A DNA stretch of 64,000 nucleotides from JAJECS01 sp965243625 (GTDB lineage Bacteria; Chloroflexota; UBA11872). A model generated the notes under the pieces. That model was given only the letters and a program-made list of their open reading frames with translations, was not told the DNA's origin and ran no database searches. The stretch spans positions 1,984,001 through 2,048,000 of the forward strand of contig CBDEVI010000002.1 of NCBI GenBank assembly GCA_965243625.1, written 5' to 3'. The position numbers and the translations under genes are program-made. This document shows, piece by piece, positions 1 to 6,931 of this stretch. Position 1 is the first letter of the stretch. Each line of letters begins with the position of its first letter.

Positions 1-93
1 CTGAAACCCCAGGCTCGAGAATTCGACCTCCTCGATTCGCTCGGATTCGCGGTTCTCAGGATTGATTCGGAAGAGCTGTGGTTCGGCGCCCAT
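1..93 (-). CDS. Partial 5' end of a gene running off the left edge
   Basis: Only the first 31 codons are present, beginning at the ATG at 93 and remaining open to the window edge. A GGAGG ribosome site (98-102) lies 4 nt upstream of the ATG, which supports a true start. The peptide begins MGAEPQLFRINPENRES and then runs acidic (RIEEVEFSSLGF). This resembles the first strand and 'EEVEFxxLG' stretch of DUF91/NucS-like endonuclease-family proteins, but 31 residues are too few to be sure. Nothing can be said about the catalytic part, which is outside the window. Confidence 0.6.
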   Translation of the reverse strand, partial: MGAEPQLFRINPENRESERIEEVEFSSLGFQ

Positions 94-473
94 ACCGCCT
101 CCAGGCTGCACTCAAGGAACCGGCCAGGTGGCCGGTCCCATTCATGGTTCGACAAGCTCACCACGAACGGGGAAGGGGAGCTTACCAATGGGCGTGAATG
201 GACTTCCATAAGGTCATACCGACGGCAGTGGGCTAGTTGATCATCTGAGCACCGCACAGTGACCCGGCACCGGCAAGCACTCACGATTTGTCAGTTGACT
301 TGTGGGGTGGATTCCCGCCTTCGCGGGAATGACGGACTCACGGTCGCCCACTGTCGAAGCGAAAGCCACTCAGGCGGCAGTTGCTGGGGAGGCATGGCAG
401 CGGTGACGCGGCCGTCTGAGACGACGGCGCTTACCATGCGGCCAATGAGCCGCTGCGCCCAGGAGTCACTGCG
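94..473. other. Intergenic region with two repeat fragments
   Basis: No gene is supported in this stretch. It holds a GC-rich motif around 140-170 (a 'cattcatggttcgacaagctc' type dispersed repeat) and, at 303-355, a copy of the hairpin repeat found throughout the window. The reading frames across it are shadows of the repeat. The M20 gene promoter should lie here, but I see no clear -35/-10 pair. Confidence 0.6.
303..355. repeat. Hairpin repeat copy (TTCCCGC-cttc-GCGGGAA)
   Basis: A perfect 7-bp stem TTCCCGC/GCGGGAA with a cttc loop lies at 312-329, followed by 'aatgacggactca'. The same core recurs at 2885, 22180, 23110, 24580 and 33100. It is a partial copy of the longer MITE-like unit described at 23033. 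Confidence 0.85.
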
Positions 474-1781
474 ATGACCGAGTCCCAGATCCGCGAGCGA
501 GTGTTGGCCGAGGTGGATGCGCTGGCCGATGACCTGGTCCAGATGACCATCGACACCGTCCGCATTCCGTCGGTGAATCCGACCTATCCGGGCATCGACC
601 AGGAGGCGGCGCGCGGCGGCGAGACCCGCGTGAACGAGTTCTGCCAGCCGCTGATGGAGGCCGCGGGCCTGGAGACCGACCTGTGGGAAGCGGAAGAGGG
701 CCGGGCGAACCTTGCCGGCAGGCTCAGCGGCGCGGGTGGGGGCCGCTCGCTGCTTTTCAACGGCCACGTGGACGTGGTGCCGCCTGGACCGGACGCCAAT
801 TGGAGCAAGGCCGGGCCGTGGAGCGGCGAGGTCATCGACGGCAAGATCTGGGGGCGCGGCTCGTGCGACATGAAGGGCGGCAACGCCGCCGCGCTGACGG
901 CGTTGCGCGCGGTATTGCAGGCGGGCCTGCACCCCAAGGGCGACGTGATCCTCGAGTTCGTCGTGGGCGAGGAGATGATGAACACCGAGGCCGGCACCGG
1001 CGCGGCCATCGAGCGCGGCTACACCGCGGACGCGGCGATCGTGGCCGAGGCGTCCGGCCCTCCCCACCGCCTGGGCATCATCCCGGCCTCGCCCGGCCTG
1101 CTCTACATGGCGCTGACGATCAAAGGCCGGGCGGTGCACGCCTCGATGCGCGACGAGCTGATTCGCGCGGGCGGCGGCGGCGCGGCCATCGGCGTGTCCT
1201 CCATTGACAAGGCGCAGCTGATCATGGACGGCCTGCGCCAGCTCGAGGAGGAGTGGGGTCAGACCAAGTCCCACCCGATGTTCAAGCGTCCCGGGCACTT
1301 CACGATCTATCCGGGCTTGGTGCAGGGCGGTCCGAACGGGCCGTTCGTGATTTCGGAAGAGAGCCGCGTGGAGTACGCGATCTGGCACCCGCCGCAGGAG
1401 CCGGTGGAGGACGTGAGGGCCGAGATCGAGACCCACATCGCGCGCGTGGCGGCCACGGACTCTTGGCTGCGGGACAACCCGCCCAACGTCGAGTGGCTGC
1501 TCTGGTGGCCGCCGTTCGACGTGTCGCCCGACGAGCCGATCTGCAAGGCGCTCGAGGCGGCCTACACGGGCGTATTCGGCACCGAAGCGCCCTACTACGG
1601 CTTCGCCGCCGTCGACGACGGGGCGTTCCTGAACCGCGCGGGAATCCCGGCCATCACCATCGGGCCGGGGAGCCTGCTGGTGGCGCACGGTCCCGACGAG
1701 CACGTGGAGATCGCCGAGTTGATCGACGCGGCCAAGATCTACGCGCTGGCGATCGTCGAGTGGTGCGGCGCCGCATCATAG
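474..1781 (+). CDS. M20-family zinc metallopeptidase/deacylase (ArgE/DapE-like)
   Basis: The protein of 435 aa is predicted to hydrolyse an amide bond, as acetylornithine deacetylase, succinyl-diaminopimelate desuccinylase and related amidohydrolases do. The M20 signature is intact: a first metal motif GHVDVV with His98 and Asp100, the bridging Asp in GSCDMKGG, and a Glu-Glu pair in VGEEMM at about residue 166. A late Gly-rich loop GPGSLLVAHGPDEH carries the C-terminal metal ligand (His). The length is normal for the family. Neither ArgE nor DapE can be named from sequence, and there is no arginine or lysine pathway gene nearby. It is followed at 38 bp by a PhyH oxygenase, so it may belong to a catabolic cluster acting on an amide-containing substrate. 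The ATG at 474 gives the full N-terminal helix. Confidence 0.93.
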   Translation: MTESQIRERVLAEVDALADDLVQMTIDTVRIPSVNPTYPGIDQEAARGGETRVNEFCQPLMEAAGLETDLWEAEEGRANLAGRLSGAGGGRSLLFNGHVDVVPPGPDANWSKAGPWSGEVIDGKIWGRGSCDMKGGNAAALTALRAVLQAGLHPKGDVILEFVVGEEMMNTEAGTGAAIERGYTADAAIVAEASGPPHRLGIIPASPGLLYMALTIKGRAVHASMRDELIRAGGGGAAIGVSSIDKAQLIMDGLRQLEEEWGQTKSHPMFKRPGHFTIYPGLVQGGPNGPFVISEESRVEYAIWHPPQEPVEDVRAEIETHIARVAATDSWLRDNPPNVEWLLWWPPFDVSPDEPICKALEAAYTGVFGTEAPYYGFAAVDDGAFLNRAGIPAITIGPGSLLVAHGPDEHVEIAELIDAAKIYALAIVEWCGAAS

Positions 1782-1818
1782 GATCGGAGGCAGACTCCAG
1801 CGGACGGAGGCTCCCCGC

Positions 1819-2706
1819 ATGAGTCGCACCCACTCCTGCGAACCCACGATGACGGATGAGGACGTGGTGCGGTTCTGCCGCAACGGCTACTGGATTCTCG
1901 AAGCGGCGGTGCCGGACGAGATCAACCGGCGAGCGCTGGACTATCTGGCGTCGAACACGAGCGGGGAACCCACTGAAATCCTGCACGAGGACTGGTTCGT
2001 CGACGGCGTGATTCTCAACCCGGCGGCCGCTGGAGCGGTGCGCTCGCTGCTGGGCGACGGCTTCGCCCTGCCGACGCTGATGGCCAATCACCGGGGCCGG
2101 GGACCGGCCAAACCCCAGGATTGGCACCGGGACAGCGGCTCACGCCACGGCCCGGAACTCAACTACCTGCAGGTCTTCTACTACCCCCAGGACGTGCCGC
2201 CGGAGATGGGTCCCACGGAGCTGCTGCCGGGCTCGCACTTCCTCTACCAGCGGGAAAAGCACATGGCGCATTACGGTGCGATCAAGGGCGGCGTGCTCAC
2301 CAGCGGGCCGGCCGGTTCGATCTTCATCACCGCCTACAACATCTGGCACCGTCGGGCGGCTCGCACGGCGCCTGCGGCGGCCGGCGTGCGCCACTTGCTC
2401 AAATACAACTACTGGCGGACGGTCGACCCGAGGCGAGACTGGATCGTGAACCCGGAGTTCGACGTCGCGTCGGCGGATTTCGTTGTCGACGGGCTGAGGT
2501 TCGCCGACGGGGTCCGAGATTGCGTCGACGCGGCCGAGATGTATTTCTGGCTCTGCGGGAAGATCGACGAGTTTCACTACCTGGGCGGTCAGTCGTGGCC
2601 CGCGGACATCCTGCTGACCAAGCCGGCTCCCGGTTCCCACGAACGCGCCAGGTACCGCCAGCGCTTCGGCGTGCCGGGCGACATGACCGATCGACGGGAG
2701 AGGTGA
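1819..2706 (+). CDS. Phytanoyl-CoA dioxygenase (PhyH) family protein, copy 1
   Basis: The 295-aa protein has the double-stranded beta-helix signature of Fe(II)/2-oxoglutarate oxygenases. The facial-triad His103 and Asp105 lie in DWHRDSG, and the distal His is in IWHRRAART, whose Arg could bind the 2-oxoglutarate carboxylate. PhyH proteins hydroxylate acyl-CoAs in the founding case, but bacterial members act on varied small molecules, so the substrate is unknown. It is strongly similar along its whole length to the gene at 7534: both share NGYWILE, PEMGPTELLPGSHF and LLKYNYWRT. The two were probably tandem or nearby duplicates and are now separated by the transposon at 2938-7049. The ATG is preceded by a purine-rich stretch (cggacggag). 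Confidence 0.93.
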   Translation: MSRTHSCEPTMTDEDVVRFCRNGYWILEAAVPDEINRRALDYLASNTSGEPTEILHEDWFVDGVILNPAAAGAVRSLLGDGFALPTLMANHRGRGPAKPQDWHRDSGSRHGPELNYLQVFYYPQDVPPEMGPTELLPGSHFLYQREKHMAHYGAIKGGVLTSGPAGSIFITAYNIWHRRAARTAPAAAGVRHLLKYNYWRTVDPRRDWIVNPEFDVASADFVVDGLRFADGVRDCVDAAEMYFWLCGKIDEFHYLGGQSWPADILLTKPAPGSHERARYRQRFGVPGDMTDRRER

Positions 2707-2768
2707 TCCGAGCGCCGCCGATGAGTTGAGGGGCGGCCGCGGCCAACCTCCAGGTTCGACCGAACTGG

Positions 2769-2812
2769 ATTCCGGCTTCCGCCGGAATGACGGAGGGACT
2801 ACGCAAGCGTCT
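2769..2812. repeat. Hairpin repeat copy (ATTCCGGC/GCCGGAAT)
   Basis: An 8-bp stem ATTCCGGC/GCCGGAAT with a ttcc loop (2769-2788) is followed by 'gacggagggactacgcaagcgtctcct'. It is a variant of the window-wide repeat and has the same 'acgcaag..tctcc' tail. Confidence 0.8.
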
Positions 2813-2820
2813 CCTACCCT

Positions 2821-2937
2821 GGGAGCCCTTTGCAGAACCCGGCCAAGCTTGAGGATGACCTGGCGCACCATATCCACCCCCAGATTCAATGAGGGGTGGA
2901 TTCCCGCCTTCGCGGGAATGACGAAGGATTACGCAAG
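2821..2937. repeat. MITE-like repeat, left part (interrupted by the transposon)
   Basis: This stretch matches the units at 22108, 23033 and 24505: it opens with GGGAGCCCTTTGC, contains 'ccccagattcaatgagg', the TTCCCGC/GCGGGAA hairpin and 'aatgacgaaggattacgcaag'. The missing right end (GGTCTACC) continues at 7058, beyond the transposon. Joining 2937 to 7058 restores a normal copy, so this repeat is the insertion target. Confidence 0.85.
2930..2937. repeat. Left 8-bp target-site duplication of the transposon
   Basis: TACGCAAG directly precedes the left inverted repeat. The identical octamer at 7050-7057 directly follows the right one. Eight bp is the duplication length reported for the IS1595 family. 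Confidence 0.9.
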
Positions 2938-2961
2938 GGAGTTTATATACGTAAGTGCCCA
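2938..2961 (+). repeat. Left terminal inverted repeat
   Basis: GGAGTTTATATAC, then GTA, then AGTGCCCA. It pairs with the right end over 22 of 24 positions; the two mismatches are G/C and T/A at positions 14-15. Confidence 0.9.
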
Positions 2962-2972
2962 CGGGTCGGTAG

Positions 2973-3371
2973 CTAGCCCGGTCGACCGTCGCGGACGAGC
3001 CGGCAGCTCTGAGGGTCGACATAGCCCGAGCCCGTGCCCTGCAGCCGCACCCCAAAGGCGTTCAGCCACGAGTACTGCATCACGACGTAGTGCGTGCCGT
3101 CCGCTACCGGCTCTCTCGTGAACCGCGTCTCCACATGCTGGAAGCTGTCCGGTGAGAGCAAGTCCTGTTTCATCAGCTCCACCAGCCCGCCGTGTGAGCC
3201 GTCCCACGGATCGAGGCACCGCTCGGACCAACTGGGCGTCGGCGTCGGCGTGGCGCGTCGCTGCTCCTGGATCTCGCGGACCCGCCCCATATCGGCGTTG
3301 AACGAGGCACAGATACCGATGGCCCCGACTGCTGCTGCGATCCCCACGATCCAGAGTGCGACACGCCGCAT
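2973..3371 (-). CDS. Small secreted or membrane-anchored protein, transposon passenger
   Basis: The 132-aa protein starts with one hydrophobic segment (VALWIVGIAAAVGAIGI, residues 4-20), which is a signal anchor or signal peptide. Next comes a short TPTPTP linker and a globular domain with two cysteines (RCLDPWDGS and PQSCRLV) that could form a disulphide outside the cell. The domain has the look of a small alpha/beta fold ending in strands (HYVVMQYSWLNAFGVRLQ). I do not recognise a family. It is the leftmost gene of the transposon and its stop lies close to the inverted repeat. It is divergent from 3619 across a palindrome-rich interval. Confidence 0.75.
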   Translation of the reverse strand: MRRVALWIVGIAAAVGAIGICASFNADMGRVREIQEQRRATPTPTPSWSERCLDPWDGSHGGLVELMKQDLLSPDSFQHVETRFTREPVADGTHYVVMQYSWLNAFGVRLQGTGSGYVDPQSCRLVRDGRPG

Positions 3372-3393
3372 CCCGTCCTCCTGCTACCAGACA

Positions 3394-3416
3394 GCCCCAG
3401 CGTGAGCCGCTGGGGC
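3394..3416. promoter_or_regulatory. Perfect 9-bp palindromic hairpin
   Basis: GCCCCAGCG (3394-3402), a tgagc loop and CGCTGGGGC (3408-3416) form a perfect stem just upstream of the minus-strand gene ending at 3371. No T-tract follows on either strand, so an operator or recombination site is as likely as a terminator. Confidence 0.55.
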
Positions 3417-3510
3417 GCGTTTCCCAGTACCAGTAGGACAAGCCCCGCAGCCCGCACTGGGGCTGCCGGGAAACGCGCACGCGCCTTGCGACGCCTGCGG
3501 TCCTACTGGT
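3415..3510. repeat. Nested inverted repeats in the divergent intergenic region
   Basis: Three further inverted pairs lie here. GCGCGTTTCCC (3415-3425) pairs with GGGAAACGCGC (3468-3478). AGCCCC (3441-3446) pairs with GGGGCT (3459-3464). ACCAGTAGGAC (3429-3439) pairs with GTCCTACTGGT (3500-3510). The first and third overlap and so cannot form at once, which suggests alternative foldings or paired protein-binding sites. Confidence 0.7.
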
Positions 3511-3545
3511 GCGCGGAGGGTAGCAGGTCACAAACTTGTCAACCG

Positions 3546-3575
3546 TTGTCGAACGGCACGGCCACGCCGTACACT
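3546..3575 (+). promoter_or_regulatory. Possible promoter of the protease pair
   Basis: TTGTCG (3546-3551) and TACACT (3570-3575) are separated by 18 bp, about 44 bp before the ATG at 3619. The match to a housekeeping sigma consensus is moderate, and no alternative is better. Confidence 0.35.
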
Positions 3576-3618
3576 CAAGGCCCGGACAGAGAGAGTCCGG
3601 CTGGCGAGAGGGACTGCC

Positions 3619-3876
3619 ATGACCCCGGAGACTGCAGCGTTGTCCCGAGAGATTGTTGCCTACGAGTTTATGCGCGACGAACTGGAAGCCGAACACTTCG
3701 GCCGGTGGATCGTCGTGCACGACGAAGAAGTGTTTGGCATCTACGATGATCTTCAAGAGGCGGCGGATGCCGCCGTGCGCAACTTTGGACGCGGGCCGTT
3801 TTTGCTTCGCCAGATCGGCGAGCCGTCGACGGCACTGCCAGCGTCGGTGATGCAACCGGTCAATGCCGACAGCTAG
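3619..3876 (+). CDS. Small conserved-looking protein preceding a retropepsin-like protease
   Basis: The 85-aa protein is acidic, with a core FGRWIVVHDEEVFGIYDDLQEA that reads as two strands and a helix. The tail RGPFLLRQIGEP ends in a short polar segment. It has no signal peptide. I recognise it only as the type of small protein commonly encoded just before aspartyl-protease-like genes; the function is unknown. A purine-rich site (gagaggg) lies 7 nt before the ATG. Its last 14 bases overlap the start of the next gene, so the two are very likely translated together. Confidence 0.8.
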   Translation: MTPETAALSREIVAYEFMRDELEAEHFGRWIVVHDEEVFGIYDDLQEAADAAVRNFGRGPFLLRQIGEPSTALPASVMQPVNADS

Positions 3877-4336
3877 CTGTGGGTTCGTCGGACAGCCAGA
3901 CTTGCTGTGGACGCATGGACCTACGCTCCCTGTGCAGATTGGATTCGATGCGACATTTCAGGCGGGTGTAACACCGCGGGCAGACATTTCGGGTCCACAG
4001 CTGCCCGCTCTAGTCGACACAGGGGCGTACGAGAGTTCCGTTGACTCAATGCTGGCTGAAGCGTTGAAGCTACCCGTCGTTGGACGACGAGAAGTCGCAG
4101 GAAGCGCGGGGCCGCATACCGTCAACCGCCACTTGGCCCAGATTTACGTCCCGACGCTGGACTACACAATCTATGGACTCTTCGACGGCGTTCACCTATT
4201 GGCCGGTGGTCAGCGACACGTGGCCCTGATTGGCCGGCTGTTCTTGCGAAGCTTTACGCTGACCTACGATGGCCTCACCGGTGCGGCGACCATCAGCAAC
4301 GATGCGCACATTCGAACTGGGTCTATAGGACCGTAG
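3863..4336 (+). CDS. Retropepsin-like aspartyl protease
   Basis: The 157-aa protein has the single-lobe layout of retroviral-type aspartyl proteases, which work as homodimers. The catalytic motif is ALVDTGAYES (Asp in DTGA, at about residue 50). A second hydrophobic-Gly element, ALIGRLFLRSFTLTYDG, matches the Ile/Leu-Gly-Arg plus 'FL..F.L.YDG' end of this fold. It has no clear membrane segment. The substrate is unknown; the partner at 3619 may be a regulator or substrate adaptor. The ATG at 3863 overlaps the upstream stop region. It is a passenger of the transposon. Confidence 0.85.
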   Translation: MPTASCGFVGQPDLLWTHGPTLPVQIGFDATFQAGVTPRADISGPQLPALVDTGAYESSVDSMLAEALKLPVVGRREVAGSAGPHTVNRHLAQIYVPTLDYTIYGLFDGVHLLAGGQRHVALIGRLFLRSFTLTYDGLTGAATISNDAHIRTGSIGP

Positions 4337-4361
4337 TCCCCACCGGCAGCGACGGTCCGAG

Positions 4362-4550
4362 TTAGTCGGCGTCCGGCTGTTCGGTCGTCGGGGGCTTCGG
4401 AGCCGGCTTGAGGTACTCCCACTCACCGGGCTTCCTCGGCGGGCTGGTCATCAGCGCGCGCGCCACCGCCTCCGGGGTGTCGGGAATCGGCTCGGGCATC
4501 GGCCTGGGCGGGCGGCCCCGCTTGCGGCGTGGACCAGATGGTGTACTCAT
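4362..4550 (-). CDS. Proline- and arginine-rich small protein (last gene of passenger operon)
   Basis: The 62-aa protein starts MSTPSGPRRKRGRPPRP, which contains an AT-hook-like RGRP core flanked by basic residues, followed by PEPIPDTPEAVARAL and a Pro-rich tail. An AT-hook suggests minor-groove DNA binding, but with so short a protein this is only a possibility. I chose the ATG at 4550; an in-frame TTG at 4565 would add five residues. It follows the 4570-4770 gene by a few bases and is probably cotranscribed. Confidence 0.55.
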   Translation of the reverse strand: MSTPSGPRRKRGRPPRPMPEPIPDTPEAVARALMTSPPRKPGEWEYLKPAPKPPTTEQPDAD

Positions 4551-4569
4551 CAACTCACTTGCCAATCAT

Positions 4570-4770
4570 TCAGGTTCGATTGTTGGCCGCTGACTTCAGC
4601 CGCTCATACTCTGCGTCCCGCTCGGCGTTCTTATGCAGCTGTGCATACTCCTTCTCGAGCTGTCGATCAATGTGCCAGTGCCAGGCGATGCACCCGCTGG
4701 CTATCACAGTCCCGCCTGCCCAGATGAGTCCACCAATCAACCAGTTCGTATGCGGCAACACGAAATCCAT
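4570..4770 (-). CDS. Small single-span membrane protein
   Basis: The 66-aa protein has one hydrophobic segment (LIGGLIWAGGTVIASGCIAW, about residues 11-30), followed by a charged helix with coiled-coil character (QLEKEYAQLHKNAERDAEYERLK). The architecture resembles small phage or plasmid accessory membrane proteins, but no family is recognised. Its ATG overlaps the upstream TAA by one base (TAATG), which implies translational coupling. Confidence 0.65.
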   Translation of the reverse strand: MDFVLPHTNWLIGGLIWAGGTVIASGCIAWHWHIDRQLEKEYAQLHKNAERDAEYERLKSAANNRT

Positions 4771-5045
4771 TAGCCACTACCATTGCTGACCGCCGTGATG
4801 ACTGCCGTGATCAGCCCGGAGGCCAGAATGGCTCCTGGCGTCACAAACACCAAGCACACGGTTGCCGCACCAAGTGCGACTTGAGCCTTCGTCGGTCGCT
4901 GGCGAATCTCAGTCAGCGCAACCGTCGCATCCGCCTGCGCCTTGGAGAGGTCCTCGCGTAGCTTGAGAACCTCTGCGCTTAGATGCTCGGTGGTCGTAAT
5001 CCCCTCACCTGATGCAGGCGGACGCGACGGGTCTTGGTGGCTCAC
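4770..5045 (-). CDS. Small membrane protein with N-terminal coiled coil
   Basis: The 91-aa protein has a polar N-terminus, a helix (EVLKLREDLSKAQADATVALTEI) likely to form a coiled coil, and a C-terminal hydrophobic stretch (VALGAATVCLVFVTPGAILASGLITAVITAV, about residues 55-86). It starts with GTG in a GTGA overlap with the upstream stop. Together with the 66-aa neighbour it gives two small coiled-coil membrane proteins with opposite polarity, a possible interacting pair. No family is recognised. Confidence 0.65.
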   Translation of the reverse strand: MSHQDPSRPPASGEGITTTEHLSAEVLKLREDLSKAQADATVALTEIRQRPTKAQVALGAATVCLVFVTPGAILASGLITAVITAVSNGSG

Positions 5046-5329
5046 TCGTGAAAGACCTTCTGACCCTTAATCCAGTCCCACACGCGGGGGTCAAAGAATC
5101 CGGCGAATCCGCCATTCAGGCTGATAACGATCCCGCATGTGTCTGCGGTTGCTGCTTGTCCCCCAATGCCGAGTTCATCTCTGATCGCCGGTGCCAACTT
5201 TGCACTGCGAATCATCACCGTCGTTTCCGACACGGGAAAATAGTCCCCCGTCGGCTCATACAGATTCTTGGCCCGCCCAAGCACCTCCTCATCAGCGCTG
5301 TCCAGCATGACTGCGAACAACTGCGCCAT
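5042..5329 (-). CDS. Small soluble protein, first gene of the passenger operon
   Basis: The 95-aa protein has an alternating strand/helix pattern (AQLFAVMLDSADEE, then VSETTVMIRSAKLAPAIRDELGI, then DTCGIVISLNGGFAGFF) and no membrane segment. The ATG at 5329 is fixed by a strong site (aaggaggt) 5 nt upstream, so the longer frame from 5359 is rejected. The layout of an effector-type domain before two small membrane proteins is reminiscent of small defence or toxin operons, but I cannot assign a function. Confidence 0.75.
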   Translation of the reverse strand: MAQLFAVMLDSADEEVLGRAKNLYEPTGDYFPVSETTVMIRSAKLAPAIRDELGIGGQAATADTCGIVISLNGGFAGFFDPRVWDWIKGQKVFHE

Positions 5330-5344
5330 GGCTACCTCCTTCAA

Positions 5345-5388
5345 CCGACACCCTCCCAATGACTCCTAGCTTGCCTCAGGGGTGTCGG
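5345..5388. promoter_or_regulatory. Inverted repeat CCGACACCC/GGGTGTCGG upstream of the passenger operon
   Basis: Two 9-bp arms (5345-5353 and 5380-5388) lie between the promoter and the ribosome site of the 5329 gene. They are separated by 26 bp and could be a repressor-binding site or an RNA attenuator controlling the operon. Confidence 0.5.
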
Positions 5389-5416
5389 CCTTACCTCATG
5401 ATCACACGGCTGTCAA
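5388..5416 (-). promoter_or_regulatory. Possible promoter of the passenger operon
   Basis: On the minus strand TTGACA (5411-5416) is a perfect -35 with a weak -10 (TAAGGC, 5388-5393) after 17 bp. The -35 lies in CTTGACAGCCG, the same 11-mer as in the transposase promoter, suggesting shared control or duplication of a promoter segment. Confidence 0.4.
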
Positions 5417-5508
5417 GGCTGGCTCAACAAACCGCTCGTAGCAAGCCGCGAAAATATATCAGCATCTAGCAAGTGCCGTGGACAAGCCGCCAGAAGCCGG
5501 CTAGGCCA

Positions 5509-6471
5509 CTACTGCCGCGCCGGATACGCAGGCCCACCGGCAATCAGATCCCGGTAGCGCAGCCGCTTCCCCAGCATCCCGCGCGCCATCGCCTTCATCT
5601 GGTCGATCGTGTCGAGCGAGCGGCGGTTGTGCCGGCCCTCAAACTCCCGCACGTAGCGCGGCAGATGCTTCGGCGACATCTTGTGGTAGGTGCCGTGGTA
5701 GCTGCGCTTCAGCAGGCTCCAGAAACTCTCGAGGCCATTCGTATGCGCCTGCCCGTCGACGTACTGGCCGACGGAATGCTTGACGGCCTGGTGGTTCGGC
5801 AGACCCCGGTAGGCCGTCGCCTCGTCCGTGTAGATCAGCGCGTCGGCCTCGGTGTGGTCCCGCACGAATTCCTGGAGTGTGGCCAGCTTCGTATCCGGCA
5901 CCACGGCGGCGCTCACGCGGCCCGTCGCCCGGTCTTTCACGCCGGCGACCGCCACCTTACCGACCGTGCCGCGTCCGGCGTTCAATCGCTTGGAGGCGTG
6001 CTTGTTCTTCTCCTTGCCGCCCACAAGCGTCTCATCGGCTTCCACCGGTCCTTCGAACGGTTCGGTCTGCTGATCGCGCCAGGTCTCGCGGATCCGGTGG
6101 GCGAGGTGCCACGCGGATTTCTGCGTGATCCCGATGTCCCGGTGCAGCTTCATCGACGCCGTGCCCTTGATGCCGGTCGTCAACAGGAAGGTCGCCAGCG
6201 CCCAGACCTGGTAGCCCAGCTTCGAGCTTTCCATCACCGTGCCGGTCCGGGTGCTGAACCGCTTGCGGCAGTCGCGGCAGCGGTACGGCATCGTCTTGTG
6301 CGCCGCGTTCGCCTGGACGCGGTCGGAGTCGCAATGGGGGCAGCGTGGGCCATCCGGCCAGCGGGCGTCGGCGAACCATGCCTCAGCCGCCGCGTCGTCG
6401 GGGAACCGGCGAAAGAACTCCACCAGGGTGATGCCCTTCCGGTAGTGCTGGCCAGGGGCGCTGCGGGCCAT
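5509..6471 (-). CDS. IS1595-family transposase
   Basis: The 320-aa protein has the family's two parts. An N-terminal zinc ribbon (CPHCDSD and CRDCRKRF, about residues 43-70) is followed by a DDE-type nuclease. Candidate catalytic residues are Asp146 in EADET, Asp216 in YTDEATAY and Glu248 in NGLESFW. The DHN/H motif region HTNGLESFWSLLKRSYHGTYH is typical of IS1595. The gene is full length with no interruption and has a near-perfect promoter at 6505-6533, so the element may be active. It cuts at the GGAGTTTATATAC ends and should make 8-bp duplications, as seen here. Confidence 0.95.
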   Translation of the reverse strand: MARSAPGQHYRKGITLVEFFRRFPDDAAAEAWFADARWPDGPRCPHCDSDRVQANAAHKTMPYRCRDCRKRFSTRTGTVMESSKLGYQVWALATFLLTTGIKGTASMKLHRDIGITQKSAWHLAHRIRETWRDQQTEPFEGPVEADETLVGGKEKNKHASKRLNAGRGTVGKVAVAGVKDRATGRVSAAVVPDTKLATLQEFVRDHTEADALIYTDEATAYRGLPNHQAVKHSVGQYVDGQAHTNGLESFWSLLKRSYHGTYHKMSPKHLPRYVREFEGRHNRRSLDTIDQMKAMARGMLGKRLRYRDLIAGGPAYPARQ

Positions 6472-6504
6472 CCGTCGTCCTCAGGGTTTGTATGGATATA
6501 CGGA

Positions 6505-6533
6505 AGTATAGTGCCCAATCGTTCGGCTGTCAA
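6505..6533 (-). promoter_or_regulatory. Strong sigma-70-type promoter of the transposase
   Basis: On the minus strand TTGACA (6528-6533) and TATACT (6505-6510) are separated by exactly 17 bp, about 34 bp before the transposase ATG at 6471. This is the best promoter match in the window. Confidence 0.75.
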
Positions 6534-6616
6534 GTATCCGCCTCCAGCGTGACAGCACGATCCAGATCAGCACCCGTGATACCCTCAGCGCCCCCTTCGG
6601 AACCGGGCAATTGAGC

Positions 6617-6931
6617 ATGGCGAACCAGCGAATTGACCTCGTGGATGAGATCGTGAACATATGGCCTCACATGCTTCAGGAAGGATCTGACCGGTCGCCA
6701 CGTCTTGTGGTGACCATTGACTGTCGACCATCCGAGGTGGACTTCACCTATGTGACAGGACCGCAGCTCAAGCGGGGGGTTCTGGTTGGCGACGTATCCC
6801 CGCTGAGGTCTGAGCCGGTGACGCGAGCACTGGGTCTGACGCTTGACGATGCCGAGACCCTTCACCGCCGACTTCGCGGCTTTCTCCGAGCGTTTCGAGA
6901 ATGGCCTCGAACCGAACAAGATCAGCCATAG
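6617..6931 (+). CDS. Small protein, transposon passenger
   Basis: The 104-aa product has balanced composition and an alternating strand/helix pattern (PRLVVTIDCRPSEVDFTYV, then DDAETLHRRLRGFLRAFREW), with no signal or membrane segment. No family is recognised. The start is taken at the ATG at 6617; an in-frame TTG lies two codons upstream. It overlaps the 3' part of the opposing small frame at 6768-6995, and I consider this strand the better supported because of its protein-like composition. Ribosome-site evidence is weak. Confidence 0.55.
   Translation: MANQRIDLVDEIVNIWPHMLQEGSDRSPRLVVTIDCRPSEVDFTYVTGPQLKRGVLVGDVSPLRSEPVTRALGLTLDDAETLHRRLRGFLRAFREWPRTEQDQP

Noticed and set aside
291..1703. 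470-codon frame antisense to the M20 gene
   Set aside because: It is His/Arg/Asp-rich with no recognisable domain; the opposite strand encodes an intact M20 enzyme.
5473..6552. Long plus-strand frame antisense to the transposase
   Set aside because: It is a GC-bias shadow; the minus strand has the zinc ribbon, DDE residues and promoter.
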